A DNA stretch of 64,000 nucleotides from Chalciporus piperatus. Its lineage: Eukaryota > Basidiomycota > Agaricomycetes > Boletales > Boletaceae. Positions 20,244 through 32,370 of the stretch are shown in pieces (the stretch's first letter is position 1; each line of letters opens with the position of its first letter). The notes under the pieces are model-generated. The model was not told where the DNA came from. It saw nothing but the letters and a program-made list of their open reading frames with translations, and searched no databases. The translations under genes were made by a program, and so were the position numbers. The stretch lies in contig JBBPTG010000126.1 in the NCBI GenBank assembly GCA_038093975.1, positions 1 through 64,000 on the forward strand, written 5' to 3'.

Positions 20244-22050
20244 CTACTAGTGCCTCGAACCAGTGTCGCTGTCAACGTGTGGTCCTGTGCTGTCGACATG
20301 GCTTGGATACACCTTGGACACGTACTACATGGCACTCGTGTCTTATGGGTATAACACTGGAGACTACGATAGGTCGTCTCAACGGCACGATCTACCAGAT
20401 GAGACCTTCTGCAAGATCTTCTCCTTCTCGAATCCCGTAGATGTTGTCAGGGCGAGACTGGTTGGTCTTCTTTCATTCGACTCATTTTGATCTAAAGCCG
20501 TGTCCTGATTATCTCTAGGTTTCAAAGCGGATCCGTAATATCACCTACGATCATGAACTGTGGAAGGATCTGTACGCCAACGCTCGTTTGCCTCGCCCAC
20601 CAGGTCCATTTCCTTCCCAGTCGACTCAGGTTCTCGAGCGTATTCTAGTACGATCGGCGCAGCTAGCGGAAACTTGGACGACGCAACCAATGGAAGTAGT
20701 CGCAACCTCAGAGACTAGATTAGGTTTGCTGCAAAGGGCAAGCCCTAAACTGGTCTGCGGGAGATGGATCATTAGTTGCGAGCAACATAGCATGATCGTC
20801 TCGCATGACCCAACCAGAACCTCCCTTCGGCAAGTGATATGGAAAGCTGACCTCGGACCAACGATCTTATTCTGGGAATCTTGTTCTATCACGTCCGTGG
20901 AAGGAGAATCGATCTACGTCGTGGCGTTCGGGAGACCTTCTTCCGACTACCCCTCGCACTCGTAGGCAGAATCACTCTTGGTGTCCAATAATTCTGTGAT
21001 TAACTATTTGATAGGCTGCTTCTAGAGTTTCGCGTCAATGGCGATTCTTTAGAGTTTTGCTCTTCTCTGGATATCCCTGCCGGAGCGTTCAATTCTACCA
21101 CAGGTATCCTTCATGCCAACGGGCCCTTCCTCTACATCCAGGGCTTACGTATCGTCTTTGATACGCGCACTCGTATTTTCTACGGATTCCCTGAATTTAG
21201 CACTCAACTGGTATGTGTTTCTCTGTGATATCTCTTATATCACATCCTCATGGTGAACTAGAGTGGAGTCGAAGTGCCTGACCGGGGTCCTCCCAATATT
21301 TTGCTCACAAGCACACACATCATCACTCTCAACTATATCATTGTCGGCGACTTGCGGAACTCGGCTCTCGTCCAGGCTTTCACTCCTCCTGCTCATCCAC
21401 GTCTGTCACCTGCTGGCATATGCGACCTTCAGCTGACTCACGAATCTATCGACTCCCCTCAGTCAATGACTCTAATCCGGGACTCTACGGTTGATTCCGT
21501 GACCGGATCCACCAACGTGAGGTTTATGTGCCGATACAGTGAAGCTCAACAGATGGGCTTCCGTTGCATCGATTTCACATTGCCCAAGCCTCGTGAAAAC
21601 TCTATCCTACCAATCACATTCGATATTCACGACATCGGCTCTATCCCTGGACCCTTCTCATCCTCCTACGACCGCTTCAATGTTCACTTGTACGTCGATG
21701 CTTCCTGGGACGGGTATGTTCGGGGTTATATTCGGTTTGGCGACCTTGTCAACCACGGTTCCACTCAAGAATTCCGCCATTTCACTATCAAGTTCACGAT
21801 CGACGCTACGCAAGAGAGATGTCAGGCTGTTATCAGCGAGCCTTCCATGCAGCAAAAAGGCAACCAGGTTACTAGTCCCGTCACTCGCGCGTACTTTGAT
21901 GGTGTGAGAGGGGCGATTTGCTATGGTACAGGACCAGTGGATGGTGTTCACGGTTATGACCGGGTGCATGTTGCACAAATTAGATAAGTCGTACAGGAGG
22001 GAGTTTAAACTTTACAGTCAAACGTCCACGTATTCCGGAGGAAATAGCCA
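20244..22050 (+). repeat. Segmental duplication, copy 1 (partner at 58330-60132)
   Basis: Sequence beginning CTACTAGTGCCTCGAACC recurs at 58,330 with a constant offset of 38,086 bases through exon 3 of the F-box gene, then with small indels up to about 22,050. Both introns and exons are shared, so it was copied at the DNA level. Divergence is very low in the first 1.1 kb and much higher in the last exon. Confidence 0.92.
20329..21987 (+). CDS. F-box protein, copy 1 of a duplicated pair
   Basis: Exons 20329-20460, 20519-20961, 21015-21210 and 21262-21987 join in phase to give 498 residues. The F-box is at residues about 23-65: HDLPDETFCKIFSFSNPVD and VSKRIRNITYDHELWKDLY. The remaining 430 residues lack recognised repeats but have beta-strand-like segments (RWIISCEQHSMIVSH, GLRIVFDTRTRIFYGF) that would suit a propeller-like substrate domain. 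By family, the F-box would bind Skp1 in an SCF ubiquitin ligase and the C-terminal part would choose the target; the target is unknown. A nearly identical first two thirds recurs in the gene at 58415. An in-frame extension upstream lacks ATG, so 20329 is taken as the start. Confidence 0.82.
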
Positions 22051-22157
22051 TGTATGAGCGTACAGTGCATCGAGCTTAGGCTTTACTGCTAACTGGACAA
22101 ACTGCAGCTTTGGAGTTGCTGACTAAGCGCGTGTTTCTAACGCTGTCACTTCAACGG

Positions 22158-23798
22158 ATGTCCATGTCAAGACTCATGGCAGATCTCCCAGAAGACATTC
22201 TCCTTCGCATTGTATCCTTTCTCTCTCCACCAGACATTATCCGTCTTCGACAGGTAAGCGTGGTTGAGATCATTGATATGTTGATTACCGCTGACTCCCA
22301 GTCGGATCGACTCGATGATCTAGGTCTCTAAGACATTGTATTCAGTGACATCCCAGCCCGTGGTTTGGATCCGTGCATACAAAAGTGCAGCACTTCCCCG
22401 ACCTCCGGGACCATATCTACGTCCCGGTGACAAGGATGGGTTGAAGTTCCTCGAGCGTACATTAGTCCAATCTGCAAATTTGGAGCCTTGGTCTGTTCGC
22501 ACCTTCCATCCGCACGCTGTTAGCACATCCCCCAGAGTTGGCGACTTTGTGAATCAGTGGCATTTCCCCCAATGGGGATCATGGTTCATCACAACCATCG
22601 AGTCATCCGTGGTCTATCGCAACCTCAACTCCAACGACCCGCAAACTCATGTCTTGTTTTGTTTGGACGAGTCCAGCGAAGGCATCAATGTCTTCCTGTG
22701 TGCTGACACAGTCACTCTTGCAGGTCATCCCATCACATACGTGCTTCTCAAGGCTCGGAAAATATCTTATCCACTGTAAGCTTTAATTATATTGAACCAG
22801 TGACTGATGGCATGAAACACGATAGGACCCTATTGAAGATCGTTGGCCACTTTTGTCCTTCACTATCGCTAGAGGCCGCCATTCCGCTTTCATATCCACG
22901 ACATCATGAAGTCCTCCACCATATGACTGCCGGTCCACGATACATCTGCATGTATGAAACTGGTCTGCCAATGGACGGGGAATTTAAATTCGTGCTGCTC
23001 GACGTGACAACGGAGAAGGTTTACCATCTTCCAGCATTCATGTCTAGGGTGGTAAGTCTGGTATGTCATCATCCGTTTGGCTACAATAAAGTGGAAGCAA
23101 AGGCACCGGAAATACTCGAGCATTTGGCGCGTAACATATTTGGGCCGCGCTGCGCAAAATTCCTACTAACAGACATGCATATTCTTGCCGTCTTCGTCAC
23201 CGCGGATGCGGACCACCACATACAGGCATTCGCCCTTCCTTCGGAAGTGGAGTGCGGTGCTACTGCCGAGGACGACGGGATGTTACGGATGACACACGAG
23301 GGCATATGCAGGATCTTTGTATCACCCGATTGGGTCCTCCGTGGGAATACGGTCGTCAACGTTGGAGGGGTGCACGCGACAGAGATACGAGTCATGACCC
23401 ATCATCACCAGGGTGACCCGAGCAGCTCCTATGAAGACATCTACAACGGCATAGACCTCGCTCTATGTCCTTCAAGTCCTCCCGGAATTGGAACGATCAC
23501 AGTGTCACAATATACCCCTGTGATCTCTTTCAAGAATGCATACACGAGGATGTTTGAGGTGGCAAGTTCAGAGGATGGGTTCGGACGCGGTGTGTGCTGC
23601 ACCAGGAGCGGCGCATCATATTACACCGGGATTCAAACGTTTTCTGTCGATGCGAGCGGACCAGTTTGTCGGGCTGATCTTGGGGCAAGGAGGGATGTGT
23701 CCATGCCCGACTCCTTGCAGACCAATATGCAATTTGGTGCATGGAGTGGCAAGGTTTGCTGTATGATGGATAGCATCAAGGTCCATACATTTGTATGA
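22158..23798 (+). CDS. F-box protein, divergent paralogue
   Basis: Exons 22158-22253, 22324-22775 and 22826-23798 join in phase to give 506 residues. The F-box lies at the N-terminus: MADLPEDILLRIVSFLSPPD then VSKTLYSVTSQPVVWIRAY. The following LPRPPGPYLRPGDKD and LERTLVQSANLEPW match the same region of the neighbouring F-box gene, showing common descent. The C-terminal 400 residues are globular, without repeats I can name. It lies 170 bases after the upstream F-box gene on the same strand. A few bases at about 22,025 still match the segmental duplication, so the pair was probably once a longer tandem array. Confidence 0.82.
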
Positions 23799-23927
23799 CA
23801 CTGTGTTTGCCAATGACTACTCTCCGTAAGTAGTACTAATTAGTACAAAGGTCCTTGCACCATTTGGTAGAATGACAAGCATTTACACCAATATATTTTG
23901 AGCTACTTCACACAGAGTACACGATTC

Positions 23928-24285
23928 TACGCCCACTCCAAGTCGGTCTTCGCGGCATTCAATTCGATACCCAAGTTCGAGATGACCAACTCCTCGGTCG
24001 CAGCATTGTAGGTCCAGCCCTTAAGGGCCTTGCCTCTCAATTTCACCGTCGTCGGCTTCTGAACACCAAGCACGGTGATCGTCTCGAGTTTTTGATGGAT
24101 GGCGTAATGACCCTTGCTCTTGATCTACAGCTGACTGGGGGTCGCGCTGAAGTTGAGGATGCGGTTGGGGCCGGGAGGGTTGCTAATACCATCGTCAACG
24201 AAAGCGTCTCCCATCGCAGTGCCTTCCTTGTTCAAGGACACGAGGAACGAGTAGGGGCAATCGCGGGTCTTGCTTCGAGACTCCA
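23928..24285 (-). pseudogene. Fragment of GH31 alpha-glucosidase (C-terminal end)
   Basis: The minus strand encodes CPYSFLVSLNKEGTAMGDAF and VDDGISNPPGPN, then an in-frame TAG, and continues in the same frame with LETITVLGVQKPTTVKLRGK and a natural stop at 23928-23930. The order of a VSLNKEGxAxG block, a DDG block and a VTVLGVxxxPxxVKL block is, from memory, that of the C-terminal beta-domain of fungal GH31 alpha-glucosidases. The catalytic barrel is absent. With an internal stop and no 5' part, this is a relic. Confidence 0.55.
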
Positions 24286-24659
24286 AGTTTTGCATTCATA
24301 ACACGTAGATTAATCCACTGTTTATACTAATACAATATAGAAAAGTATAGCCCACATTTAGATCGATGGTACCGAGAATATACAGTTGACTAGGTCGCAA
24401 GCGTGAGCCAAGTGACGGTCTTTTGGATCAGTAGGTTTGATTAGAAATCCCGAAACTTTTTGGCAAACGAGACTAAAAGATCCTACATATAATCAGGTTG
24501 TGAGCTCAACGCCGTTCCATCGTGTAGAGAGCTTCTTACAACAACACGGATTAAAATGCCCAAGCGTCTTTGACGTAATTCTGGTTCGTTATCGAGGCAA
24601 ACTACCTGGATAGTTTGAATCTTAGTACATGGAATGTCAATGTCAGGTTCCTAGGCCAT

Positions 24660-26530
24660 CGCTTGTTCAAAGGTTGTAGCGCCCTGCAACAAAGAGCTCA
24701 CCGAGCGAGATGCCGTGCTAGCCTGCGAGTTTCTGTATTGTTCGGCTTCCTGCTCCGAGACCTGTTGGGTGAGGAAGCGCATGGTATGTTCTTTAGTATT
24801 GAGAGCAAACAAAAGCAGCGCTCAACACACCATGACCCGTTCACGGGCAGACAGTTTCATTCTTGGGTACGGGTGGAACCTCAGAATGTACGAAGAACGG
24901 TAGGAAGGGAGGCGACTGGTGTCCATTTGAATGTAGAAGAAAGCGGTGGAGAGGGTGACGGGTTACGAGTTGCTCCAAAGTCAAGACACCCAGAAGGCAC
25001 AAAAACAAGAGACGGAGAACGAGCGAATGGAATAAAACTTACATTTGTAGTTTAGCTCGGACTCCGAATCTCCTCAGGGCTCAGTGACGGCAAATTCCAC
25101 CAAACGCGACCGAGTCTCCTGCGCTCAGCTTGAAACGTCCACTGCTCCAATCTTGCTGTCTCGTGTTGCTTCCATGGAACGACGGCGACGAGTCATGGCC
25201 AGACGCGATGCTTGCTAGTTGGCAGTATCCCGACGAGCCACCACGAACGAAGGACGCTGGCTTCGGAGTCATAACTCGGCCGCCATCATCATGCGACCCT
25301 GGCCAAACCATTCAGATTTGGAAATACCGATACCTAGAGAAGAACGAAATCTGGCCCTCCGCTGAGTTGGAGGTGGTCAAGTAGACCTTGCGGCATTCTC
25401 CATGCGACCAACGCTCAACCTACATGGACTTAGAGCCCGACGGTATGCATTAAACCTGAGACCGTAAACGCTGACGAAAAATTGTGGCCCATGCGCATAG
25501 AGACACGCGGATACAACCGCATTGGGAACTTGGGGTGTGACAGAGTGACAGACAGGGGATGTCACATCACGCTGATGCCACGCAGGCAAGTTAACCACGA
25601 CCACCATGATCCCAACTGTGCGACTCAATGTGTGCCCTTCAACCTACTCAAGAAACACCAAAGAAAATGTGTGAGGAAGTATGATTGCAGAGCTATAGCC
25701 CCGCCGACCGCCTCAAGCAGCCGAAGATAAGCGACAGTCCTGAGGGACATCCCGCATGAAACGTCGCCTCAAGCAACCAGCCAGGTGTCCCCCCTTGTGG
25801 AATAGAAGTTTTGAATGCATCAAGGCACTCACCGAATAGTTTGACGCAAGACAGACTTAAAACCAGGAGCGCCTTTGTAGTGCGCGGGATCCAACCAATG
25901 ACCTCGACTCCATGGTGAATATACCGCTTTTTGAACCCCCAACGGGAGCGAGCGTCGTACCAGTAAGTGCTGCAATGGATAGTTCGTGTGTAGGACTTCC
26001 TGCCAAGAAGCGCATGGAATTTTTCACCGTACGGCTGTCGACCTGCCGCTGCGAAATTGATCGGTGAAGATCGGCTGGCAGGGCATCCACGCGAGCGCGC
26101 ACGACTGGGTGAGATAGCCTCAAGATGACTCGCCACGTTGTGTACCGGAAGACTGGAAGACATCGTCCCAACGTCGAATGACGGGAATCTTGTTCCCAAG
26201 GATTGCGGAATAAACGCTGCGAAATTATTCTGGTGGACGTTCACCAGACGAGGAAGAAAAGTGGACTGCGTTGCTAACTTATTTGGCATGAGCAGGATTG
26301 AGTGGGTCCAAGGGTCGACCGGTCGCCAGCTCGTTCGGTTCTTCCCTCGCAAAACACAACTCCGCTCGACCAGGTCAATCCACAAAATAATTTGTGCCAC
26401 AACCACAACCCATCCCCCCCTTTTCTCTAGACATTCCAGCGGGGTGGCTTCGCTTTCTTGCCTGTGATCAGACCGTCTGCATTTTTGCCTCAAGATTGTC
26501 GAGTTATTGGGACCCTCTGACCCACCCCGA
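24660..26530 (-). repeat. Unknown dispersed segment, copy A (inverted partner at 29790-31500)
   Basis: Read on the minus strand, this stretch matches the plus strand of 29,790-31,500 in the same order. Examples are the words GGGAAGAACCGAACGA, GGTTCAAAAA.CG, the CAATTTTTCGTCA..GTTTACGGTCTC block (25,440-25,490 here, about 30,690-30,730 there), the GGACG.TTCAAG.TGAG block and the FHPYPRL-like exon. It contains longer open frames than copy B, for example one of 292 residues at 26571-25693 with RWGFKKRYIHHGVEVIGWIP. I recognise no domain, terminal repeat or target duplication. Confidence 0.65.
24702..24926 (-). pseudogene. Truncated relative of the small four-exon gene at 31280
   Basis: Two exons are clear: 24926-24831 (LRFHPYPRMKLSARERVM) and 24761-24702 (VSEQEAEQYRNSQASTASRS). 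They match exons 1 and 2 of the gene at 31280 in length, phase and intron position. I cannot find counterparts of exons 3 and 4, so this copy is probably truncated. Confidence 0.5.
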
Positions 26531-27544
26531 AGGTGTCTCCGACCTCTTGCCGTGGTGTTGCCCTCTGCCACCCCTCGCCACCGCTGCGCTTCCTGCCTTT
26601 TCTCTTCACCCGACTGTTATCCCCCAGAAAAAATAAAATGTTGGACTAGGATTGGAGATCACCGATAGTAATCGTCGCAAGAGAATGCCAATCCCTGGCA
26701 GGGATGACTCCTTGCGACTAGCCCGTCCCCCTTCCTGGTTTTCTCTTCGCGCGAACTACGTATATCGAAAGGTCGCTCTATGCAGCGCTCTGTCTACAAT
26801 TAATACCAACTTCGTTTCAGTCGACGCACTACAATGAATAACAAGTGGATGGTCCCGGTGAGTTCAGACGTCCCCGCGTTTCGCACCACATCCGCTCATC
26901 CTATTCCATCATATTTCCGTCGTCGCCCATTGCTTTGCCTGATCCTGTTCGCGCAAAATTAAGGTCCCTCGAGGATACCCAGCCTTAGCGTGGCATGTTA
27001 GGACTGTCGCTGAGTTCCTGAAGGGGGACTTGTTCAGTGCGTACACTCGTTTTGGTTTGAGCCCGTCTGAGCATACTTGAACCCTCCATTCTTTCTACAC
27101 TAGTGTGTTTGTCCCCAAGTGAGAAACGTCAAATTCACGTCCCTTCTTCATCTCCCTTTCGCGGGCGCCCATTATCTCCGCACATCCTCCATTCATTCCA
27201 TCATCCACATCACAAAAGATCGATAAGGAGCACACATACTACACAGTACGCGACAGGATTCGCAACGATTCTGCGTCGTTGCGAGATAATCGCGCTCGCT
27301 ATGAAGTGCTGAATTCGCACAGCCAGCGTTAGGTTCCCATTGGGGAACGAAGGGAATTTCTGTGCAGTTCCGTCTTAGCCAGCTTGTAGGCTCGGGCCAA
27401 GGCACTGTTCTCGAACTTCGATCATTTCTTATGTAAGTCGATGACGATCTCATTAATCGCCATACCTGGTTTTCCAATCACCCTCCAAGTGCCGCTGAGG
27501 AGGACCAAAATCGCATCTCTTACTCTCCTCATGATCCTAGTGCC
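26531..27544 (+). other. About 1 kb with exon-like pieces, no recognised gene
   Basis: A possible first exon starts at about 26,834 (MNNKWMVPV) with a GTGAGT donor, followed by an AAG acceptor near 26,964 and an open segment with RGYPALAWHVRTVAEFLKGD. A third open piece runs at about 27,105-27,312. Junction phases can be made to agree but no domain is recognisable and the composition is low in constraint, so I do not call a gene. Confidence 0.3.
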
Positions 27545-28430
27545 TCACTGACGCCAACAAGATGACGCATCCATGGGCAACCTTGGCGCATGGATGTGGT
27601 GCCCGATGCGCGGTGGACGATGGTATCCACAGCTTTCCAATATCGGGAAGTTTCCCATAATCGTTCTGTGGCCGTCCTTGGCTCCTTTTCTCATAACCGC
27701 TCGATGCGATGAGTTGGCGAGATCTCTTGCTGGCCCACCATAGAGGTTAAAACGTATGGACTTGTCGTTGGCGAACGGTAGCCTAGCGGCACAGGGAATA
27801 CAGCTCAGCAGGTCTTCGGGACTCTCTGAGGTCATGGTCGGCCAGTTCCTATAATGTAATGTGTAGTATCGAGACTGCACAGTGAGATATTTGTTCATTG
27901 TCCTCCCCAATCACTTTACGAACCCCTGTTTCGAGATCTCCAGCAAATATATGCTTGCCTTCGGACCAAACAAGTAATTTCCCCAAGACAACGTTTCCCA
28001 AAGTAAGTGGCAGGAAACATGGACCTATTGTAGCAATTAAAGCAACCTCAGGGGGTCGTGAAGTCCAGGTACGGGATACGAGCTCTGATTGGACCAAGAT
28101 GCGTTCATGAGTTGACTGCCATCGGAATGGTCCAGGTGGCCGAAGCAACTTAGCAGTGGCATATGACGTCTTCCACAGCTGCGAATCACGAGTAATATCA
28201 CTGAACCTCTTTGATACCTACATTGGGGGGCGTCAGGGGAGTTGAATGAGGCAAGCACGAGTCAAATTGGACCGTGACTTACACGACGCAATCTGACGAT
28301 TTCGCAAGGGCTCAAGCGATGCGAGATGTAGTAAATAAGTTCATTTAGGGAGTCTGGGAGTCTGGGGCATGAAAGTCTGCATTCAAACCCGTTGCGCTCG
28401 TCAGGTTCAGACGAGATGATGGAGCGCCAA
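27545..28430 (-). pseudogene. F-box protein fragment, minus strand
   Basis: A first exon encodes CPRLPDSLNELIYYISHRLS and ends at a GTAAGT donor near 28,286. A second begins VSKRFSDITRDSQLWKTSY and continues LLRPPGPFRWQSTHERILVQ and LVSRTWTSRPPEVALI, the same order as in the F-box genes at 20329 and 22158. The match ends at about 27,850; the following frame to 27,545 has no similarity I can see, and no ATG precedes the F-box in frame. The copy is therefore probably truncated at both ends. Confidence 0.55.
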
Positions 28431-29789
28431 TGATGTTGGTGTGTGAGACATTCAACCTCTTTTCATTCTTAGCTTGTCTTTTGTCGCTCCATATCACTCA
28501 TGATCACGCTCCATTTTCTCATTCTGTTCTTAGCCCCCCCCTTTTTACAAATAAAATGTCATACAATTAAGACACAAACACACCATGAGGGGTACGGGAA
28601 GGGTCAAGGCTACTCGATCTAGTTCCAGTGAAACGAACCGCGAGAAATCTATTCGAGAACATGTTCGGCGGCGGTTGAGATCGTCCATCATCCTTACGTA
28701 AAGAGAGGGTTGACATGGCAAAGACGGTCGATCAACTTGGCAGAATGTGGCAAGAAAGGATCAGCCTGACGGAATGTCGCTGACAGCTTGCCTGGCAGCC
28801 AGCTTGGAGTATGCAGGAACTATGCAGGCAATTTCTCCACTGCTTCGACGAGAGCCTAGGTGCGAGCGGTCGGTGTGGGGGATGGGTGGAAGTTGACGAG
28901 CGCGGGTGGGAGAGGTGAAGAAACGATCACCAAAGTCGGCCTCTGCGTTACTATTGCTTGACGGGGTGTTCATGACATGGGAGATGAGCACGCCAGCGTT
29001 GAGAAGGAACGAGGATTGTCGAACCAAAAACGACCGGAATGGCGATCGTCAACTGCGGTCATGGGTACGTTCACTACCCACCACCAAGCGGTCAACATCA
29101 AAGCAAAGGCGAAATTGATGGCACGCACAGAATAAGCCCTCCGTTAGGGCCTCGGCGGCAACCCACGCGCGCCAGTCCCAGACTTCAAGAGCAATCCCCT
29201 TATTCCATGCATAATTGGGACAGGAGGGGTTGCGCCGCCAAGAAAGATTCTCGGGAGTACGGTCAGCTGGTGTGGTGCGAAGCGGAATGGTCAACTTAGA
29301 GCTTACCGTACCACCAATTTGGTCGCTCGTTGCAGCGTATCTCGAGTCGTTGACGTGAAACAGAGTTGGTGATAAGCCTCGACAGAACCTAGTGGTGTGC
29401 ATAGACTGAAATTTTGATATAAATTCGCGGCGAAGAGATAAAATGAAGGGGGAATTGGGTAGTGACGAAGAGAGACAGGAAACTGGTCAGAGCCAATTTT
29501 CTTGACAAGCCACACTCCCTGGTGCGGACCACAAACCACTTCTGGCCCAAACAATTTAATTTTTTTTCAGATCACGGTCACAAAAAGAGTCTGAATGGTG
29601 AAGTGAAAAACAGAGAGTGTGTGCTGCGGTAGCAAGATGCTGGCAGATGGTATTTAAATGTTGGAAACTGGGCCAGGTCGCTGGGTCGGATGACAATCGG
29701 CGTTCTTGGGGCATTGACGAGGCCGCATGGAGTGTAGACAGTGAGGAGAAGATGTCGATGGCGCTGGGATGTCGAGTAAAAAATACGAT
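28431..29789. other. No gene seen
   Basis: Only short overlapping frames without family motifs occur. A minus-strand frame of 117 residues (29402-29049) is compositionally ordinary and has no matching flanking exon. I see no tRNA or tandem repeat. Confidence 0.4.
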
Positions 29790-31500
29790 ACCGGTTTGTT
29801 GTGGGCCTGTGGCGCACAAGTGGCACAGGCAATTTCGTGGAGGACCTGGAGCTAATAGTAACGCGGAGTTGGGTTTGCAAGGGAAGAACCGAACGACAAC
29901 TCCTAGTCCCCTCCAATATTGCACCAACCACCAGAATTTTCTCCTTGCTGTCCATCCCCATAATTTGGAGGGTAAATCGTCCGACTCTTGGAGGCCAGTT
30001 GACCCTCGGATGACGTCCCCTTCGCTGCACACCGCGTTCGGTCTCCTCGAAGATATCTTACCCACCCTTGCGCACTCGTCTGGACACACCGCCAGTCAAT
30101 TCCCAGTCGATTCAGAAAGCCACAGTGACATGTCGTCAAGAATCCTGGCGTCCGACTAACGAACGGGGAAAAATTCCATGCGTTTCTTGGCAGCAAGTCA
30201 TACACGCGGGCTATCCATCGCGACACTTACTAGTTCGACGCTCTCTCCCATTGCGGGTTCAAAAACGTTTTATCCGTCATAGAGTCGGGGTGACGGATTC
30301 GTCACTGCGCACTACAGGGCGCTCCTGATATCAACTCTGTCTTGCGTCAAACCATTTGGTGAGTGCTTTGATGCACAAAACACTTCTATGACACAAGGAG
30401 ACATATGGCTGGCCGTCCCAGGTGCCATTGTCTCCTTGTGGGACGTCCCGATCGACACCGCTTCTTGGTACGTTTGAGGCGGTAGCGCTGTGGTCCTGCA
30501 ATCATACTACCTCACACAAAGTTTATCTCTTTAGGAGCTTGAAGGGCACACGTTGAGTCGCACAAGTTGGGATCGTGATGGTCTTGGTCGACTTGCCTTA
30601 CGTGGTTTCAGCGTGACGTGACATGCCCCTGTCCGTCACGGTGTCACATCCAAGTTTCCCACTGCGGTCGTGTATCCGTGTGCGCGGCCACAATTTTTCG
30701 TCAACGCCTACGGTCTCAGGTTTAATGCATACCGTTGGGTTGTAAGACCACGTAGCTGGGCGTCGGTTGGACGGGAAATGCTTTGGACGACCATGATCCC
30801 GTCCAACCGGCTAGCGCGCATGGTTTCGTTCTTCCCTAGGCATCGGCGTTTCCAAATTTGAACCGCCTCGCTAGGGTCAATGACGGCTCATTTGCGGCTC
30901 TGAATCCAATAACCCTCTTCCTGGTGGTTCGCTCGAATACTGCAAGCTAGAAAGCATAGCGTCTGGCGAAGATTCGCCGCTGTTGTCCTGCGGAAGCAAA
31001 ATGGCAAGGCCGGCAAAATGACAAGGCAAGATTGGATGGTGGACGCTTCAAGTTGAGTGCAAAAGGTTCGGTGCGATCTGCCGTTATGTTAGCCCTGAGG
31101 CGATTCGGAGTTCGAGCTTCAACTGTAATTTCAACTATAAATGTGCGCTCCGTTTTTCTTCGTCGTCGTTTCCCTTGCTCTCGTGGTTGTTACCACGTTT
31201 TCTCTGCGTCGTGCGTTTCGAAGCAGGTCGGGCATCTTTTTTTTTACTTCTCTTCTCCATCTCTCTCCTCGACAATCCAATGAACATGGGTCGTCTTCCA
31301 CCGTCTCCCTCTTCAAACCTCAGGTTTCACCCGTACCCGAGATTGGGACCGTCACCCCGTGAACGTGTCTTGGTACGTCGAGTGGTTCGTTCAGCTACTG
31401 ACACATACTCATCGCATGCTTTCTACAGGCTTCAAAAGAAGCTCAACATACAATTCCTCACGCCAGCATGGTGTCGAGTTCTGTGAGTACTCTGTAGTGT
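29790..31500 (+). repeat. Unknown dispersed segment, copy B (inverted partner of 24660-26530)
   Basis: It is collinear with the reverse complement of copy A but more decayed: frames open in A are interrupted here. The two arms are separated by about 3.3 kb that includes an F-box fragment. At the right-hand end it retains the small gene that copy A has only in part. Confidence 0.65.
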
Positions 31501-31749
31501 AACACAATAACCTATGAATGAACGAGAAATGATTCAGGAATATCGTTCTTCATTCACGCGGAAACGACCACATCAAGCCATCGACACTCTCCATGGTTTT
31601 TGGTCGCGTCAGCGACGTTCTAGCACGGCCACCCGAGTCAATGTGAGTCACACTCATCCACTTCGTTGAAATGGATCTCGCGAGCTCACGACTGGCGACA
31701 GGATCTGGCCCGTTTGTTCGCCGAAAAACTGTCTTTGCGGGCTGATTAG
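31280..31749 (+). CDS. Small protein of unknown function (99 residues, four exons)
   Basis: Exons 31280-31372, 31429-31482, 31538-31642 and 31702-31749 have canonical splice signals and all junctions in phase 0. The product starts MNMGRLPPSPSSNLRFHPYP, has a basic stretch FTRKRPHQAIDTLHGFWSRQ, and ends DLARLFAEKLSLRAD, likely a helix. No signal peptide, membrane segment or known domain is seen. Exons 1 and 2 have a diverged counterpart with the same intron position at 24926-24702, which argues for a real, spliced gene carried by the dispersed segment. Function is not known to me. Confidence 0.5.
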
Positions 31750-32370
31750 CTGGACCTGCTTACTTCTATATCTAGACATGGCCGTGCAGTTCATGCTTGT
31801 GGTCCGTTGACTGTGCGTTGTCGAATTTATTTGTATACATTTGAGTATCCCCTAGGTATTGTTCGCTATCAATAATTGATTAATATGTGTCGCAAGGCAA
31901 CAGTGACGGCTGGCGAGGATGTGAATTGTAAGGAGTAGACGACTCGGAGGGCGTATCGCGATCCTCAAACTCAGAGTAAGTGATGCTGGGCTGGACTTTC
32001 TTCGTCGCATATCGTCGGCCTCAGTCCTCAAGTGAGGCTCGGAAGGCCCAAGTCTACACCTCCTGCCCAGCTGTGTCCGGAGGAAAATGCCGCTCGAGTT
32101 CCAGGTTTCTAACATATGCCGGTCTCATCGACGGTTCCCTTGAGGACGACCTAACGATGTAGACAATCAAGTTGCTAAGCTAGATAGTACATACATACAC
32201 AATAATACACGAAAAATCCCCACAATAGGTCGACAATAGGGATAATAATAGTAAGCTAGATAGTACATACATCCAATAATACATGGAAATCCCCACAATA
32301 GGTGCATGATATGGTGTGATAATAATGGTATCGGCCGGTGGATTCGAAGACCAAGCGTAAAGTTCTCTCT
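31750..32370. other. Spacer with a direct repeat, no gene
   Basis: No supported exon. The right half is AT-rich with TACATACAT words and contains the direct repeat listed next. Confidence 0.5.
32176..32306 (+). repeat. Direct repeat of about 60-bp units
   Basis: The string AGCTAGATAGTACATACAT followed by CCAATAATACA-like sequence and ATCCCCACAATAGGT occurs at about 32,178-32,228 and again at about 32,252-32,303, separated by a short GATAATAATAG spacer. Confidence 0.75.
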
